From: Leptothrix sp. (in: b-proteobacteria)
GTDB taxonomy: Bacteria > Pseudomonadota > Gammaproteobacteria > Burkholderiales > Burkholderiaceae_C
Direction: 5' to 3'
DNA: 64,000 nt
Assembly (NCBI GenBank): GCA_013822265.1
Contig: PNKD01000005.1
Span: 1 to 64,000, forward strand
The notes under the pieces are model-generated. The model did no database searches. It worked only from the letters and a program-made list of their open reading frames with translations, and had not been told where the DNA came from. Shown here piece by piece: positions 10,790 through 25,949 of this stretch; position 1 is the first letter of the stretch; every line of letters begins with the position of its first letter. A program made the position numbers and the translations under genes.

Positions 10790-13221
10790 AGCCCGATGTC
10801 CAGCGACATGAAGCTGCCGTCACTGAAGGTCATCAGGCCGGTGCCGGTGTCCAGCGTGCCGATCTTCGTCGTGTTCGCGTGCATCAGGTCCACCCTCGCA
10901 GGACGCTCGCCCGTCCAGCTCATCGATACGTTGGCCGTCGCTTCGCTGAGCTTGTAGGCCATCACGCCGGCGGTCTCCTGCGCCGTCAGCGTCACCACCA
11001 GGCGGGGCTGGCCGCCGACGAGCGTGCGGTACTGCAGCGTCGCCGTCGGCGTCGCGCCGTTCAGCGTGTCGAAGGCCGAGCCCGAGGTGCCGAAGCTGAA
11101 CTCCAGCGTCGGGCGGCCGGTGGCCGACACCGCGCCGACGAAGCTCATGTTGACCGTGAAGGTGTTGCTCGCCGAAGGTGGCAGGGTGTCGTTGTAGTTC
11201 GCCAGGCCCGTCACACCGAGGTTGAAGGCCCCGCGCAGGAACTCGGTGCTCACACCGCCGCCGATGTTGCGCAGCGCGCCGCTGAGCACCAGCTTGGTGG
11301 GCGTGCGCAGCGTCCGGCTGGCGTCCAGTGCGGAGTCGGTCAGCGCCAGGCGGCCCTCGAATTCGGAACCGCCGGCATTCCACACCAGGTCGAGGTCGGC
11401 TTCGGACGGTTCATGCCCACCGCCGCTCACCGCCACCTGCTTGAAGCTGCCGGTCTTCACCGTCAGCTTGCCCTCGACGCTGCCATCGGCCTTGTAGGCC
11501 ACCAGGCTGCCGCCCAGCACCGAGGTGATGCCACCGTCGGTGGCCGTGGTGACCGTGCCGGACAGGTTGGCGGCGTGCTTCAGGTTGACCAGGGTGCGGC
11601 CGTTCGACTTGAAAGCGGCCGGAAGTTCGCCGACGAGCGTGAAGCTGCGAATGCTGCCGAAGGCCGCGCTGAGCACTGGCGTCAGCTTGCCGGCGAAGGC
11701 CGGCAGGGGGGCGCCGCTGGAGTCGACCTGCAGCGCCTCGTTGACCGTGAAGCTGCAACCGCCGGTGGGCGTGCAGGTGGTGACCCTGCGGCGCGCGCGC
11801 GTCAGGTAGTCGAAGCTGCCGTCGGTCTGGGGCACGATGGTGAAACCGTGGCGCCATTCCGTGGTTTCCGTGGTCCCGGGAGCGGGGTAGCTGCGCGAGA
11901 CGAAGTAGCGCGCGCTGCAACCGATGACACGCGCCTCGGCCGGCGTGGTGGCCAGCACCGTGGTGGTGGTGTCGGTGTAGAGGCTGCATCCCGCCGCAGA
12001 CGTGCCGGAGAAGTCTCCGCTGCCGTCGTTGGCCACCATGTCGAAGGCGCGCCCGCGGCCGGACGCCGTGGTGCGCCCGGCCTGGTAGTCGTTGTACAGG
12101 TCCACGCCCATCAGCAGCGCGCCGAGATCCTTGGCCAGCATTTCCACCGGCGGCTGCACGCCGGCCATGGCGGCCTCGAAGGCCGTGGCCTCGCGGCGCA
12201 GGGCGCCGCCGCTCAGCCCCCCGGCCGCGCCGTTGGCGAACATCGCCGACCAGTCGCTCTTGATCTCGTTGAACAGCAGCCGCGAGCCGGCGATGGCCGT
12301 GGCCACCGTACCGGCGCCGCCGGTGGAACCCGCGGCGCAGCTGCTGGTGCAGCCCAGGTTGGCCATCACCGTGGCCAGCGCAGCGCTCGGCACGACGCCG
12401 GCCAGCGCGGGGTTGGCCAGCACGTCGGTGAGCGCGCCGGTCAGCGCCGCGGACACGTCGCGCGCCGCAGCGCCGCTGCCCACGCTGAGCTTCAGCGAGT
12501 TGATGTCCGCCGCGCTGCCCATCATCTCGACGACGCACTTGGCCTTGTCGCCGGCGCTGCCGCTGTCGCAGCCCAGCGCGCCTGTCTGCGCCAGCTGCGA
12601 CACCGCGGTCAGCAGCACGGCGAGCTTGTGCTCGTCGGTGCTCGCGGCGGCGGTCGTGGTGGGCTTCACGGCCACCAACGTGGGGTCGAAGCCGAGCAGC
12701 TGTTTCACCGTGGACTGCGCCTGCACCAGGTTCGCCGCGGTGATGCCGCCGCTGGCCTTGGCCGCCGCAGCGACGGCGAGTTCACTGAAGGGGGTGATGG
12801 TGGCGTTGACCGTCAGCGCGCCGGTGCCGGCCGGCACGAGCATCGAACGCATCGCAAAACCCGTGGGCAAGGCCTGAGCCGCGCCGGTCACCTCGTCGAG
12901 GTGCGTCGTGCCGGCCTTGGCCGTCACCCGCACGACATAGGGCTGGCCCTGGGTGGCGGCGAAACTGAGGCTGTAGCGGCCGTCGGCCTGGGTGGTGCCG
13001 GTGGCCAGCGCGGTGCTGCCCACGGTGCCGTCGGGGTTGACGGGGTAGACGGCCACGTCGGCATTGGCCATCAGGCCCTTGGCCGCGGTACCGGCCAGCG
13101 CCACGGTGGCCTGGTTGCCGGCAGGCGGGGTTTCACCCCCACCACCGCCACCGCCGCACGAGGCCAGCAGGCCGGCAGCCACCAGGGTGGCCAGAGGGAA
13201 GCGAGTACAGGTACTGCGCAT
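10786..13221 (-). CDS. large poly-glycine lipoprotein, unknown function
   Basis: 811-aa exported lipoprotein. The signal peptide ends with the lipobox LLASC (Cys22), followed by seven glycines, a flexible tether often seen in Burkholderiales lipoproteins. Next comes a small Ig-like/carboxypeptidase-regulatory-like segment (about residues 40-110: VALAGTAAKGLMANADVAVY, later GRYSLSF and PYVVRVTA), then an Ala/Thr-rich helical middle and a long C-terminal beta-rich part. No enzymatic motif is visible. It is co-transcribed with the downstream beta-barrel gene through a 4-base overlap. A secreted or surface structural role is inference. Confidence 0.8.
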
Positions 13222-13389
13222 GATGAATACCTCCGTTCGGGGTCGTCGTTGTCAAGGGCCTTCGGTTTTGGTTACGAAACCCGCCCAGCAAGCTGCCATG
13301 GGCACGGCCGAGAAACTGATAAGTGCGAGTTTGCGCCGCGGCGCGGGCTGGCGGCATCACACGCCTTGACGATGGCGAACGAGGATTGA

Positions 13390-13405
13390 GGAGGCTCAAG
13401 CCTCC
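13390..13405 (-). terminator. hairpin downstream of queA
   Basis: Perfect inverted repeat GGAGGCT-TG-AGCCTCC about 20 bases after the queA stop codon, upstream of the lipoprotein gene on the same strand. No T-run follows, so if it works as a terminator it is not a classical one. Confidence 0.3.
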
Positions 13406-13423
13406 GCAACGCGCGGCCGGTGT

Positions 13424-14491
13424 CTAGCTGCGTGGGTGGCGCTGCAGCAGCATCGCGTCGCCGTAGCTGAAGAAGCGGTAGCGCGACTCCACCGCATGGC
13501 GGTACAGCGCACGCACGTGGGCGTGGCCGGCGAAGGCGCTGACCAGCATCATCAGCGTGCTCTTGGGCAGGTGGAAGTTGGTGAGCAGCAGGTCGACGAC
13601 GCGGAACGGGAAGCCGGGCGTGATGAAGATGTCGGTCTCGCCGCAGAAGGGCGCCAGCGCGCCGCCCTGCGGGGTGCCGCGGGCCGCCGATTCGAGCGCG
13701 CGCAGCGTCGTCGTGCCCACCGCCACGACACGGCCGCCGGCGGCCCGCGTGGCCGCGACGGCAGCCGCCGTGGCCGCACTCACCTCGAACCACTCGCTGT
13801 GCATGCGGTGCTCGGCGATGTTGTCCACCCGCACCGGCTGGAAGGTGCCGGCGCCGACGTGCAGCGTCACCGCCGCGCGCTGCACGCCGCGCTCGGCCAG
13901 CGCGGCCAGCAGCGGCGCGTCGAAGTGCAGCGCGGCGGTGGGCGCAGCCACCGCGCCGGGGCGCGCGGCGAACACGGTCTGGTAGCGCGCGGCGTCGTCG
14001 GCCGTGTCGGCATGGGTGATGTAGGGCGGCAGCGGCACGTGGCCGTGGCGCTCGAGCAGTTGCAGCGGGTCGGCCGGGAAGCGCAGGTGGAACAACGAGT
14101 CCTCGGGCCCGGCGCGGCCCAGCACCTCGGCGTCGAAGGCGTCGGCGAAACGCACCAGGCTGCCCGGCCTCGGGCACTTGCTGGCGCGCAGGTGGGCCCA
14201 GACCTCGTGATGCGGCAGCACGCGCTCGACCAGCGCCTCGACCGCGCCGCCGGTGGGCTTCTCGCCCAGCAGCCGCGCCTTGATGACCTGGGTGTCGTTG
14301 AAGACCAGCAGGTCGCCCGGCTGCAGCAGGCCGGGCAGTTCGCGGTAGATGCGGTCGACAGGCAGGCCGGCACGGCCGTCGAGCAGGCGCGAGGCGCTGC
14401 GCTCGGCCGCCGGGTGCTGGGCGATCAGCTCGGGCGGCAGCACGAAGTCGAAGTCGGCGAGCGTGTGGGTGGGTGGATTCGCTGGATTCAT
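13424..14491 (-). CDS. queA: S-adenosylmethionine:tRNA ribosyltransferase-isomerase
   Basis: Transfers and isomerises the ribose of SAM onto preQ1-modified tRNA, giving epoxyqueuosine: the step after Tgt. 355 aa from [25 protein letters not shown], the usual start pattern. Other family blocks: [37 protein letters not shown] and [14 protein letters not shown] near the C-terminus. The frame is open further upstream but that part is Arg-rich with no family similarity. It is divergent from recG, with about 100 bp between the two starts. Confidence 0.97.
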   Translation of the reverse strand: MNPANPPTHTLADFDFVLPPELIAQHPAAERSASRLLDGRAGLPVDRIYRELPGLLQPGDLLVFNDTQVIKARLLGEKPTGGAVEALVERVLPHHEVWAHLRASKCPRPGSLVRFADAFDAEVLGRAGPEDSLFHLRFPADPLQLLERHGHVPLPPYITHADTADDAARYQTVFAARPGAVAAPTAALHFDAPLLAALAERGVQRAAVTLHVGAGTFQPVRVDNIAEHRMHSEWFEVSAATAAAVAATRAAGGRVVAVGTTTLRALESAARGTPQGGALAPFCGETDIFITPGFPFRVVDLLLTNFHLPKSTLMMLVSAFAGHAHVRALYRHAVESRYRFFSYGDAMLLQRHPRS

Positions 14492-14592
14492 GCAGTCGGA
14501 CGCGGGCGGGCCCGGGTGGGCCCGGGCGCGGCGGGTGGCCGCCCGGGAGCGTCGTGCGGCGTGTTGTGACCGCCGGGGCTCAAAATTGTTCC

Positions 14593-16743
14593 ATGCCGAC
14601 CGCCCGCGCACCAAGCACCGACGCCAAGACCCCGGCCGCCGGCACGCTGTCGGGGCCGGCGCGCGCGATGCACAAGCTGGGGCTGGTGCGCGACATCGAC
14701 CTCGCGCTGCACCTGCCCATGCGTTATGTCGACGAGACGCGGCTGGCGCCCATCTCCAGCCTGCGCGACGGCGACACCGCGCAGGTGCAGGGCGTGGTGC
14801 AGGAATGCCGCATCGAGACACGCTCGCGCCGCCAGCTGCTGGTACGCCTGGCCGACGACAGCGGCGAGCTGCTGCTGCGGCTGCTGCACTTCTACCCCTC
14901 GCACCAGAAGACGCTGGCCGTGGGCCGGACCGTGCGCGTGCGCGGCGAGGTGCGCGGCGGTTTCCTCGGCCGCGAGATGGTGCACCCCGAGTTCCGCGCC
15001 GTCACGGCCGAGACGCCATTGCCGCAGGCGCTGACGCCCGTCTACCCGGCCAGCGCGCAGCTGCCGCAGGCCTACCTGCGCAAGGCCGTGGTCTCGGGGC
15101 TGGCGCGTGCGCCGCTGCACGAACTGCTGCCGCCGGGCACGGTGCCGCCCGGCCTGCCGCCGCTGCGCGACGCGCTGCAGCTGCTGCACCACCCGCCGCG
15201 CGAACTGGGGCCCGAGGCGCTGGAAGACCACGCCCACCCGGCCTGGCAGCGCCTGAAGTTCGACGAGCTGCTGGCGCAGCAGCTCTCGCAGGCGCAGGCG
15301 CAGGCCACGCGCGCCACGCTGGCAGCGCCCGCGCTGCGCGCCGGCCCGGGCAGCCTGGCCGAGCGGCTGCGCGCCGCCCTGCCCTTCGAGCTGACGGCCG
15401 CGCAGCGGCGCGTCGTCGCCGAGATCGGTGCCGACATCGCCCGCGCGCAGCCCATGCACCGCCTGCTGCAGGGCGACGTGGGTTCGGGCAAGACCGTGGT
15501 CGCTGCGCTGGCCGCGGCCGTGGCCATGGGCGCGGGCTGGCAATGCGCGCTGATGGCCCCCACGGAAATCCTGGCCGAGCAGCACTTCCGCAAGCTGGTG
15601 GGCTGGCTGGCGCCGCTGGGCATCACCACCGCCTGGCTCACCGGCAGCCGCAGGGGCAAGGGGCGCAGCGCGATGCTGGCGCAGGTGGCCAGCGGCGAGG
15701 CGCTGCTCGTGGTGGGCACGCACGCGGTGATCCAGGACGACGTGGTCTTTGCACGGCTGGGCCTGGCGGTGGTCGACGAGCAGCACCGCTTCGGCGTGGC
15801 GCAGCGGCTGGCCTTGCGCGCCAAACTTGGCACTCAGACTGCGCCCTCGCCCGCGAGGGGGAGGGGCGGGGAGGGGGCGGGCGACCTGAAGAATCATGAG
15901 GATGAGGTTCGAGCGCAGCTCGAACCTCACCTCCTCATGATGAGCGCCACGCCCATCCCGCGCACGCTGGCGATGAGCTACTACGCCGACCTCGACGTCA
16001 GCACCATCGACGAGCTGCCGCCCGGGCGCACGCCCATCGTCACCAAGGTCTTTGCCGACGGCAAGCGCGACGCCGTCATCGCCCGCATCCGCGCCGAGGT
16101 GATGCAGGGCCGGCAGGTCTACTGGGTCTGCCCGCTGGTCGAGGAGAGCGAGCACATCGACCTGCAGAACGCCACCGCCACCCACGCCGAACTGACCGCG
16201 GCGCTGCCCGGCGTGAGGGTGGGCCTGCTGCACGGGCGCATGAAGGCCGCCGAGAAGGCCGCCGAGATGGCGCTGTTCACCTCGGGCGAGATGAAGCTGC
16301 TGGTCGCCACCACCGTGATCGAGGTCGGCGTCGACGTGCCCAACGCCAGCCTGATGGTGATCGAGCACGCCGAGCGTTTCGGCCTGGCGCAGCTGCACCA
16401 GCTGCGCGGGCGGGTGGGGCGTGGCGCGGTGGCCAGCGTCTGCGTGCTGCTCTACACCGCGCCGCTGTCGCCCACCGGCAAGGCGCGGCTGAAGGCCATG
16501 GCCGAGACCAACGACGGCTTCGAGATCGCGCGCCGCGACCTCGAGATCCGCGGCCCGGGCGAGTTCATGGGCGCGCGCCAAAGCGGCGACGCGCTGCTGC
16601 GTTTTGCCGACCTCGCCGAAGACGGCGCGCTGCTGCAGCGCGCGCGCGCGGTGGCCCCGCGGCTGCTCGCAGAGCACCCTGGCGCGGCGGCCGCCCACGT
16701 GCAGCGCTGGCTGGCGAGCAAGGCCGAGTACCTGAAGGCCTGA
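14593..16743 (+). CDS. recG: ATP-dependent DNA helicase RecG, with an internal insertion
   Basis: Branch-migration helicase that regresses stalled forks and processes Holliday junctions. 716 aa against about 690 for the family. The N-terminal wedge (OB-fold) domain is followed by Walker [24 protein letters not shown], the [12 protein letters not shown] box, [32 protein letters not shown] and LRGRVGRG. Between the DEQH box and the SAT box about 25-30 extra residues ([15 protein letters not shown] and on) are encoded by repeat-like DNA, in frame; E. coli has only about 11 residues there. The gene looks functional. The start MPTARAPS is the first after the queA promoter region. Confidence 0.95.
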   Translation: MPTARAPSTDAKTPAAGTLSGPARAMHKLGLVRDIDLALHLPMRYVDETRLAPISSLRDGDTAQVQGVVQECRIETRSRRQLLVRLADDSGELLLRLLHFYPSHQKTLAVGRTVRVRGEVRGGFLGREMVHPEFRAVTAETPLPQALTPVYPASAQLPQAYLRKAVVSGLARAPLHELLPPGTVPPGLPPLRDALQLLHHPPRELGPEALEDHAHPAWQRLKFDELLAQQLSQAQAQATRATLAAPALRAGPGSLAERLRAALPFELTAAQRRVVAEIGADIARAQPMHRLLQGDVGSGKTVVAALAAAVAMGAGWQCALMAPTEILAEQHFRKLVGWLAPLGITTAWLTGSRRGKGRSAMLAQVASGEALLVVGTHAVIQDDVVFARLGLAVVDEQHRFGVAQRLALRAKLGTQTAPSPARGRGGEGAGDLKNHEDEVRAQLEPHLLMMSATPIPRTLAMSYYADLDVSTIDELPPGRTPIVTKVFADGKRDAVIARIRAEVMQGRQVYWVCPLVEESEHIDLQNATATHAELTAALPGVRVGLLHGRMKAAEKAAEMALFTSGEMKLLVATTVIEVGVDVPNASLMVIEHAERFGLAQLHQLRGRVGRGAVASVCVLLYTAPLSPTGKARLKAMAETNDGFEIARRDLEIRGPGEFMGARQSGDALLRFADLAEDGALLQRARAVAPRLLAEHPGAAAAHVQRWLASKAEYLKA
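15838..15940 (+). repeat. repeat-derived insert with long hairpin inside recG
   Basis: Two parts. First a G/C-homopolymer-rich stretch (ccctcgcccgcgagggggag and on) that looks like common intergenic repeat DNA. Then a quasi-palindrome: left arm 15894-15914, loop gca, right arm 15918-15940, about 21 paired bases with one 2-base bulge. The right arm includes the native codons for the conserved HLLMM of RecG, so the left arm is an inverted copy of native sequence. Everything stays in frame. Confidence 0.7.
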
Positions 16744-16784
16744 ACCGCAAGCCCCGGCGCGTGCCGATTCGCGACAATGCCGCC

Positions 16785-17717
16785 ATGACCCTCACCGAGC
16801 TCAAGTACATCGTCGCCGTCGCCCGCGAGAAGCACTTCGGCCGTGCCGCCGAGGCCTGCTTCGTCAGCCAGCCGACGCTCAGCGTGGCCATCAAGAAGCT
16901 CGAGGAAGAGCTCGACGTGAGAATCTTCGAGCGCGGCACCAGCGAGGTCAGCGTGACGCCGCTGGGCGAGCAGATCGTGCGCCAGGCGCAGCAGGTCATC
17001 GAGCAGGCGCAGGCCATCCGCGAGATCGCCAAGCTCGGCAAGGACCCGGTGGCCGGGCCGCTGCGCCTGGGCGTGATCTACACCATCGGCCCCTACCTGC
17101 TGCCCGCCCTGGTGAGGCAGGCCATAGACCGCGTGCCGCAGATGCCGCTGATGCTGCAGGAGAACTTCACCGCCAAGCTGCTGGATTTGCTGCGCATGGG
17201 CGATCTCGACTGCGCCATCATGGCCGAGCCCTTTCCCGACACCGGCCTGGCCGTGGCGCCGCTGTACGACGAACCCTTCGTCGCCGCCGTGCCCGCCACG
17301 CACCCCGTTGCCAAACGCAAGAGCATCACGGCCGAGGAGCTGAAGAACGAAACCATGCTGCTGCTGGGCACCGGCCACTGCTTTCGCGACCACGTGCTCG
17401 AGGTCTGCCCCGAGTACGCGCGCTTCGCCAGCAATGCCGAGGGCATACGCAAGAGTTTCGAGGGCAGCAGCCTGGAGACCATCAAGTACATGGTGGCCAG
17501 CGGCATGGGCGTGACGGTGGTGCCGCAGCTCAGCGTGCCGGCCCAGGGCCCGGACCTGCAGCCGCACATCCGCTACGTGAAGTTCGCCGCCCCCGTGCCC
17601 ACGCGCCGCGTGGTGCTGGCCTGGCGGCGCACCTTCCCGCGCTACGAGGCCATCGCGGCGCTGCGCAACTGCATCTACGCCTGCGAGCTGCCCGGCGTGA
17701 AGCGGCTGACGGACTGA
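16785..17717 (+). CDS. oxyR: hydrogen-peroxide sensing LysR regulator OxyR
   Basis: Redox-switched LysR-type activator of peroxide defence, 310 aa. The start MTLTELKYIVAVAREKHFGR is the canonical OxyR beginning; the HTH is FVSQPTLSVAIKKLEEEL. The two redox cysteines are visible at residues 199 and 208 (GTGHCFRDHVLEVC), the same numbers as in E. coli OxyR, so disulfide switching should be conserved. It lies 41 bp after recG and is followed by katG and dps, a linkage known from Burkholderia. Its expected targets are those two genes. Confidence 0.96.
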   Translation: MTLTELKYIVAVAREKHFGRAAEACFVSQPTLSVAIKKLEEELDVRIFERGTSEVSVTPLGEQIVRQAQQVIEQAQAIREIAKLGKDPVAGPLRLGVIYTIGPYLLPALVRQAIDRVPQMPLMLQENFTAKLLDLLRMGDLDCAIMAEPFPDTGLAVAPLYDEPFVAAVPATHPVAKRKSITAEELKNETMLLLGTGHCFRDHVLEVCPEYARFASNAEGIRKSFEGSSLETIKYMVASGMGVTVVPQLSVPAQGPDLQPHIRYVKFAAPVPTRRVVLAWRRTFPRYEAIAALRNCIYACELPGVKRLTD

Positions 17718-17775
17718 CCGCGCGCCTGCGGGTCCGCCGGGGCATGCATCGCCGACGGGCGCCGCAGCGCCGGGC

Positions 17776-20129
<2,354 letters not shown>

Positions 20130-20148
20130 GCCAGGTCATAAGAACACG

Positions 20149-20173
20149 CCTGCCGCCGGGGTACGGTGGCAGG
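20149..20173 (+). terminator. hairpin between katG and dps
   Basis: Nine-pair stem (cctgccgcc / ggtggcagg, one G-T pair) with a 7-base loop. No T-run follows. It may protect or partially terminate the katG message before dps, which would allow different levels of the two products. Confidence 0.35.
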
Positions 20174-20193
20174 CTCCCATCAAGGAGAAGAGA

Positions 20194-20718
20194 GTGGCCA
20201 AGAAGACCGGCACCGGCAAGAAGGGCCCGCCGCCCAAGGCGGCAGGCCGCATCAACATCGGCATCGGCGAGAAGGACCGCGGCGCCATCGCCGGCGGCCT
20301 GAGCAAGCTGCTGGCCGACACCTACACGCTCTACCTGACCACGCACAACTTCCACTGGAACGTGACGGGGCCGATGTTCAACACGCTGCACACCATGTTC
20401 ATGGCGCAGTACACCGAGCTGTGGAACGCGGTCGACCCCATCGCCGAGCGCATTCGCAGCCTGGGCCACCCGGCGCCGGGCTCGTATGCGCAGTACGGCG
20501 CGCTGAGCTCGCTGCCCGACGCCCCGGTCGTGCCGCCCAAGGCGCTGGCGATGGTGCGCATCCTGGTCGACGGCCACGAGGCCGTGGCGCGCACGGCGCG
20601 CGGCATCTTCCCGCTGGTCGACGAGGCCGGCGACGAACCCACCGCCGACCTGCTGACACAGCGCCTGACGGTGCACGAACAGGCGGCCTGGATGCTGCGC
20701 TCGCTGCTCGAGGAGTAG
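20194..20718 (+). CDS. dps: DNA-binding ferritin-like protein Dps
   Basis: Dodecameric miniferritin that oxidises Fe(II) with H2O2 and coats DNA under stress, 174 aa. The N-terminus is Lys-rich ([19 protein letters not shown]), the kind of tail that contacts DNA. Ferroxidase ligands are in [15 protein letters not shown] and the later [13 protein letters not shown] region. The start codon is GTG, preceded by AAGGAGAAGAGA, a near-perfect ribosome binding site. It directly follows katG in the same direction, so co-induction by OxyR is likely. Confidence 0.96.
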   Translation: MAKKTGTGKKGPPPKAAGRINIGIGEKDRGAIAGGLSKLLADTYTLYLTTHNFHWNVTGPMFNTLHTMFMAQYTELWNAVDPIAERIRSLGHPAPGSYAQYGALSSLPDAPVVPPKALAMVRILVDGHEAVARTARGIFPLVDEAGDEPTADLLTQRLTVHEQAAWMLRSLLEE

Positions 20719-20758
20719 CAGCACGCGGCGGCCGGTGCCCCGGCGCGTTCCGGCGGGG

Positions 20759-21697
<939 letters not shown>

Positions 21698-21848
21698 GAC
21701 GGCGCGAGCTTAAGCGGTGCACGGCAGCGCCAGAGCCGCGCCGCGATAATCCCGGTTTTGCCCTGCACCCGCGTTCCGCTGCGCCGGCGGCAGCCCGCCC
21801 CCGCCCGTGCGCGCCTGCGCCCGCCGCGCACCGGAACCAAACCCCGCC

Positions 21849-23492
<1,644 letters not shown>

Positions 23493-23650
23493 GCCCGTCG
23501 CTTGAGAGCGTGAACTTGCTCACGCGACCGCGGGGGCTTGCTGGCAGGGCCCGGAAATAGCGGCAATACCTGCCCTCATCAGGGGAGAAGGTCGACCGGA
23601 AAGCGGCCGAAGAATGGGGTCTGCACCGCCAGATCCGGAAGGAGCACCCC

Positions 23651-23920
23651 ATGATCGCCCAGCTCATCCAGAACCCCCCGCTGACGACGGGCTCGCCCGG
23701 CGGCAGCGCGCCGCGCCACGGCGATGCCGGTGCCGTCCGCGCGCACCAGCTTCGCTTCTCGTCGCTGTTCCACCCCGGCCGCGGCGTGGTGGTGCCCTGC
23801 GACGCCAAGGGCGAGGTCGACCTCGACACGCTCACCGAGCGCTTGCGCAACGCCTACCTGGGCGCCCGCGCGATGATCGGCCGCGAGTACGGTTACCCGA
23901 CCGTCGAACACCAGCACTGA
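23651..23920 (+). CDS. small conserved-looking protein (89 aa)
   Basis: ATG preceded by GGAAGGAGCACCCC, a strong ribosome binding site. The N-terminal half is low-complexity (Gly/Pro/Ala), while the C-terminal half looks structured: [20 protein letters not shown] then [21 protein letters not shown] recall similar short proteins in Burkholderiales genomes but know no function. No signal peptide or membrane helix. It stands alone between prfC and ubiA; the good start site and organised C-terminus argue that it is real. Confidence 0.75.
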   Translation: MIAQLIQNPPLTTGSPGGSAPRHGDAGAVRAHQLRFSSLFHPGRGVVVPCDAKGEVDLDTLTERLRNAYLGARAMIGREYGYPTVEHQH

Positions 23921-24020
23921 AGCACTGACGCGCTGCCGCGCTGACGCGCCGAAGCACCGACCCACGGCGCGGCCGGCGCCGGGCATGGCGGCACCTGCCG
24001 CGCTGCCGATAATCGGGCCC

Positions 24021-24929
24021 ATGCAGGCCGTCGCCCCCCTCCCCAGCCGCCTGGCGCTCTACCTCGACCTGATCCGCTGGAACCGGCCCGCCGGCTGGCT
24101 GTTGCTGCTGTGGCCCACGCTCGCCGCGCTGTGGGTCGCCGCCGACGGCTGGCCGGGCTGGCACCTGCTGATCGTCTTCGTGCTCGGCACCATCCTCATG
24201 CGCAGCGCCGGCTGCTGCGCCAACGACGTCGCCGACCGCGACTACGACCGCCACGTCAAGCGCACCGCGCTGCGGCCGGTGACCCGGGGCGCGGTCACGC
24301 CACAGGAAGCGCTGGCCGTGGGCGCCACGCTGGCGCTGGTCGCCTTCGGGCTGGTGCTGACCACCAACCCCGGCGCCATCCAGCTCAGCGTGCTGGCGTT
24401 GGCGGTGACGCTGGCCTACCCCTATGCCAAGCGCGTGCTGGCGGTGCCGCAGGCGGTGCTGGGGCTGGCCTTCAGCTTCGGCATCCCGATGGCCTTTGCC
24501 GCCGCGCTGGGCGGCACCGACTGGGGCTGGGGCGCCGTGCAGGCCGCCGTGCCGCCGCATGCGTGGTGGCTGCTGCTGGGCAACCTGTTCTGGGTGCTGG
24601 CCTACGACACCGAGTACGCGATGGTCGACCGCGACGACGACCTGCGCATCGGCATCAAGACCAGCGCCATCACGCTGGGCCGCTGGGACGTGCCGGTGGT
24701 GATGGCCTGCTACGCCGTCTATCTGGCGAGCTGGGCGCTGCTGGGCCGGTCGCTCGGGCTGGGCAGCTGGTTCCTGGCCGGCATCGCGGTGGCCGCGGCG
24801 CAGGCGGCCTGGCACTTCACGCTCATCCGCACACGCACGCGAGAGGGCTGTTTCAAGGCCTTCCGCCTCAACCACTGGCTGGGCGCGGCGGTGTTCGCCG
24901 GCGTGGCGCTCGATCTGGCGCTGCGCTGA
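24021..24929 (+). CDS. ubiA: 4-hydroxybenzoate octaprenyltransferase
   Basis: Integral membrane prenyltransferase that attaches the polyprenyl tail to 4-hydroxybenzoate in ubiquinone biosynthesis; 302 aa with about eight or nine hydrophobic segments. Both Asp-rich metal-diphosphate motifs are present: [15 protein letters not shown] and [20 protein letters not shown]. The start [20 protein letters not shown] fits the family; an ATG twelve codons earlier is less likely. It converges with proC with a 6-bp gap. Confidence 0.96.
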   Translation: MQAVAPLPSRLALYLDLIRWNRPAGWLLLLWPTLAALWVAADGWPGWHLLIVFVLGTILMRSAGCCANDVADRDYDRHVKRTALRPVTRGAVTPQEALAVGATLALVAFGLVLTTNPGAIQLSVLALAVTLAYPYAKRVLAVPQAVLGLAFSFGIPMAFAAALGGTDWGWGAVQAAVPPHAWWLLLGNLFWVLAYDTEYAMVDRDDDLRIGIKTSAITLGRWDVPVVMACYAVYLASWALLGRSLGLGSWFLAGIAVAAAQAAWHFTLIRTRTREGCFKAFRLNHWLGAAVFAGVALDLALR

Positions 24930-24935
24930 GGCGAG

Positions 24936-25751
24936 TCAGACCCGGCCCAGTTCGGCGGCGCGCTGGCGCGCCGCGTGCAACGCCTGCACGAAGGCCGCCT
25001 TGACGCCGCTGGCCTCCAGCGAGCTGATGGCCGCGTGGGTGGTGCCGCCCTTGCTCGTCACCTGCGCACGCAGCGCCTGCGGCGGCAGCGGCGACTGTTG
25101 CGCCAGCGCCGTGGCGCCGGCAAAGGTGTGCTGGGCCAGCAGCCGGCCCTGGGCTTCGCTGAGCCCCATCTCGGCGGCAGCCTGCATCATGGCTTCGAGG
25201 AAGTAGAAGACGTAGGCCGGCCCCGAGCCCGACAGGGCGGTGACGGCGTCGAGGTCGCCCTCGTCCGCCAGCCACAGCGTGGCGCCGGTGGGCGCGAACA
25301 GGGCGTCGACCTCGGCCCTTGCGGCGGCGTCGACCGCGGCCGTCGCGAACAGCCCGGCCACGCCCTGGCCGATGAGCGCCGGCGTGTTGGGCATCGCCCG
25401 CACCACGCGTGCGCTGCCGCTGGCTGCCACGATGGCCGCACAGCGCACGCCGGCCATCACGCTGACCTGCAGCGCCTGGCCGACGAACCGGGCGCAGGGC
25501 GCCGCCGCGTCGGCAAAGAGCTGCGGCTTGACGGCCCAGACCACGGTCGCGGCGTCGGCCAGGCGGGCGTCGGCCGCCGCCTGGGCCAGCACGCCGAAGG
25601 CCTGCGCGAGCTTGTCGCGCTGCGCCTCGAAGGGCTCGATCACGGTGACGGCGGCGGCGGCGTGGCCGGCGCGCAGCAAGCCGCCGATCAGCGCGCTGGC
25701 CATGTTGCCGCCGCCGATGAAGGCGATGCGGCGGTGGGCAGGGGTGTTCAT
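24936..25751 (-). CDS. proC: pyrroline-5-carboxylate reductase
   Basis: Last step of proline biosynthesis: NADPH-dependent reduction of P5C, cytosolic, 271 aa. The N-terminal Rossmann motif is RIAFIGGGNMASALIGGLL; later blocks are VMAGVRCAAI, RVVRAMPNTPALIGQGVAGLF and the C-terminal signature DAVTALSGSGPAYVFYFLEAM with TFAGATALAQQSPLPPQALR. It is convergent with ubiA and divergent from gdhA. putA, which runs the opposite pathway, is about 8 kb away. Confidence 0.97.
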   Translation of the reverse strand: MNTPAHRRIAFIGGGNMASALIGGLLRAGHAAAAVTVIEPFEAQRDKLAQAFGVLAQAAADARLADAATVVWAVKPQLFADAAAPCARFVGQALQVSVMAGVRCAAIVAASGSARVVRAMPNTPALIGQGVAGLFATAAVDAAARAEVDALFAPTGATLWLADEGDLDAVTALSGSGPAYVFYFLEAMMQAAAEMGLSEAQGRLLAQHTFAGATALAQQSPLPPQALRAQVTSKGGTTHAAISSLEASGVKAAFVQALHAARQRAAELGRV

Positions 25752-25949
25752 GCGCCGGCAGTGTAGTCAGCACGCCAATGACGGCAGATCGCAGGGATCA
25801 TGCAAAGGTGGCATGACGCGGGACAAACCTTTCGGCGGCGGCGCGCCTACAGTGCAGCCCCATGTCGCGGCCGCCGCGGCATGGCGGGCGCACGAGGCCG
25901 GTCATGTGCGGCCACGGCGGCAGGCAGCCCCCACCCCTGGAAAGCAACC

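Noticed and set aside
23508-23525. Terminator after prfC (GCGTGA/TCACGC)
   Set aside because: Six-base stem without T-run; too weak to call.
25810-25830. TGGCATG upstream of gdhA as a sigma-54 -24 element
   Set aside because: No GC at the -12 position with the right spacing.
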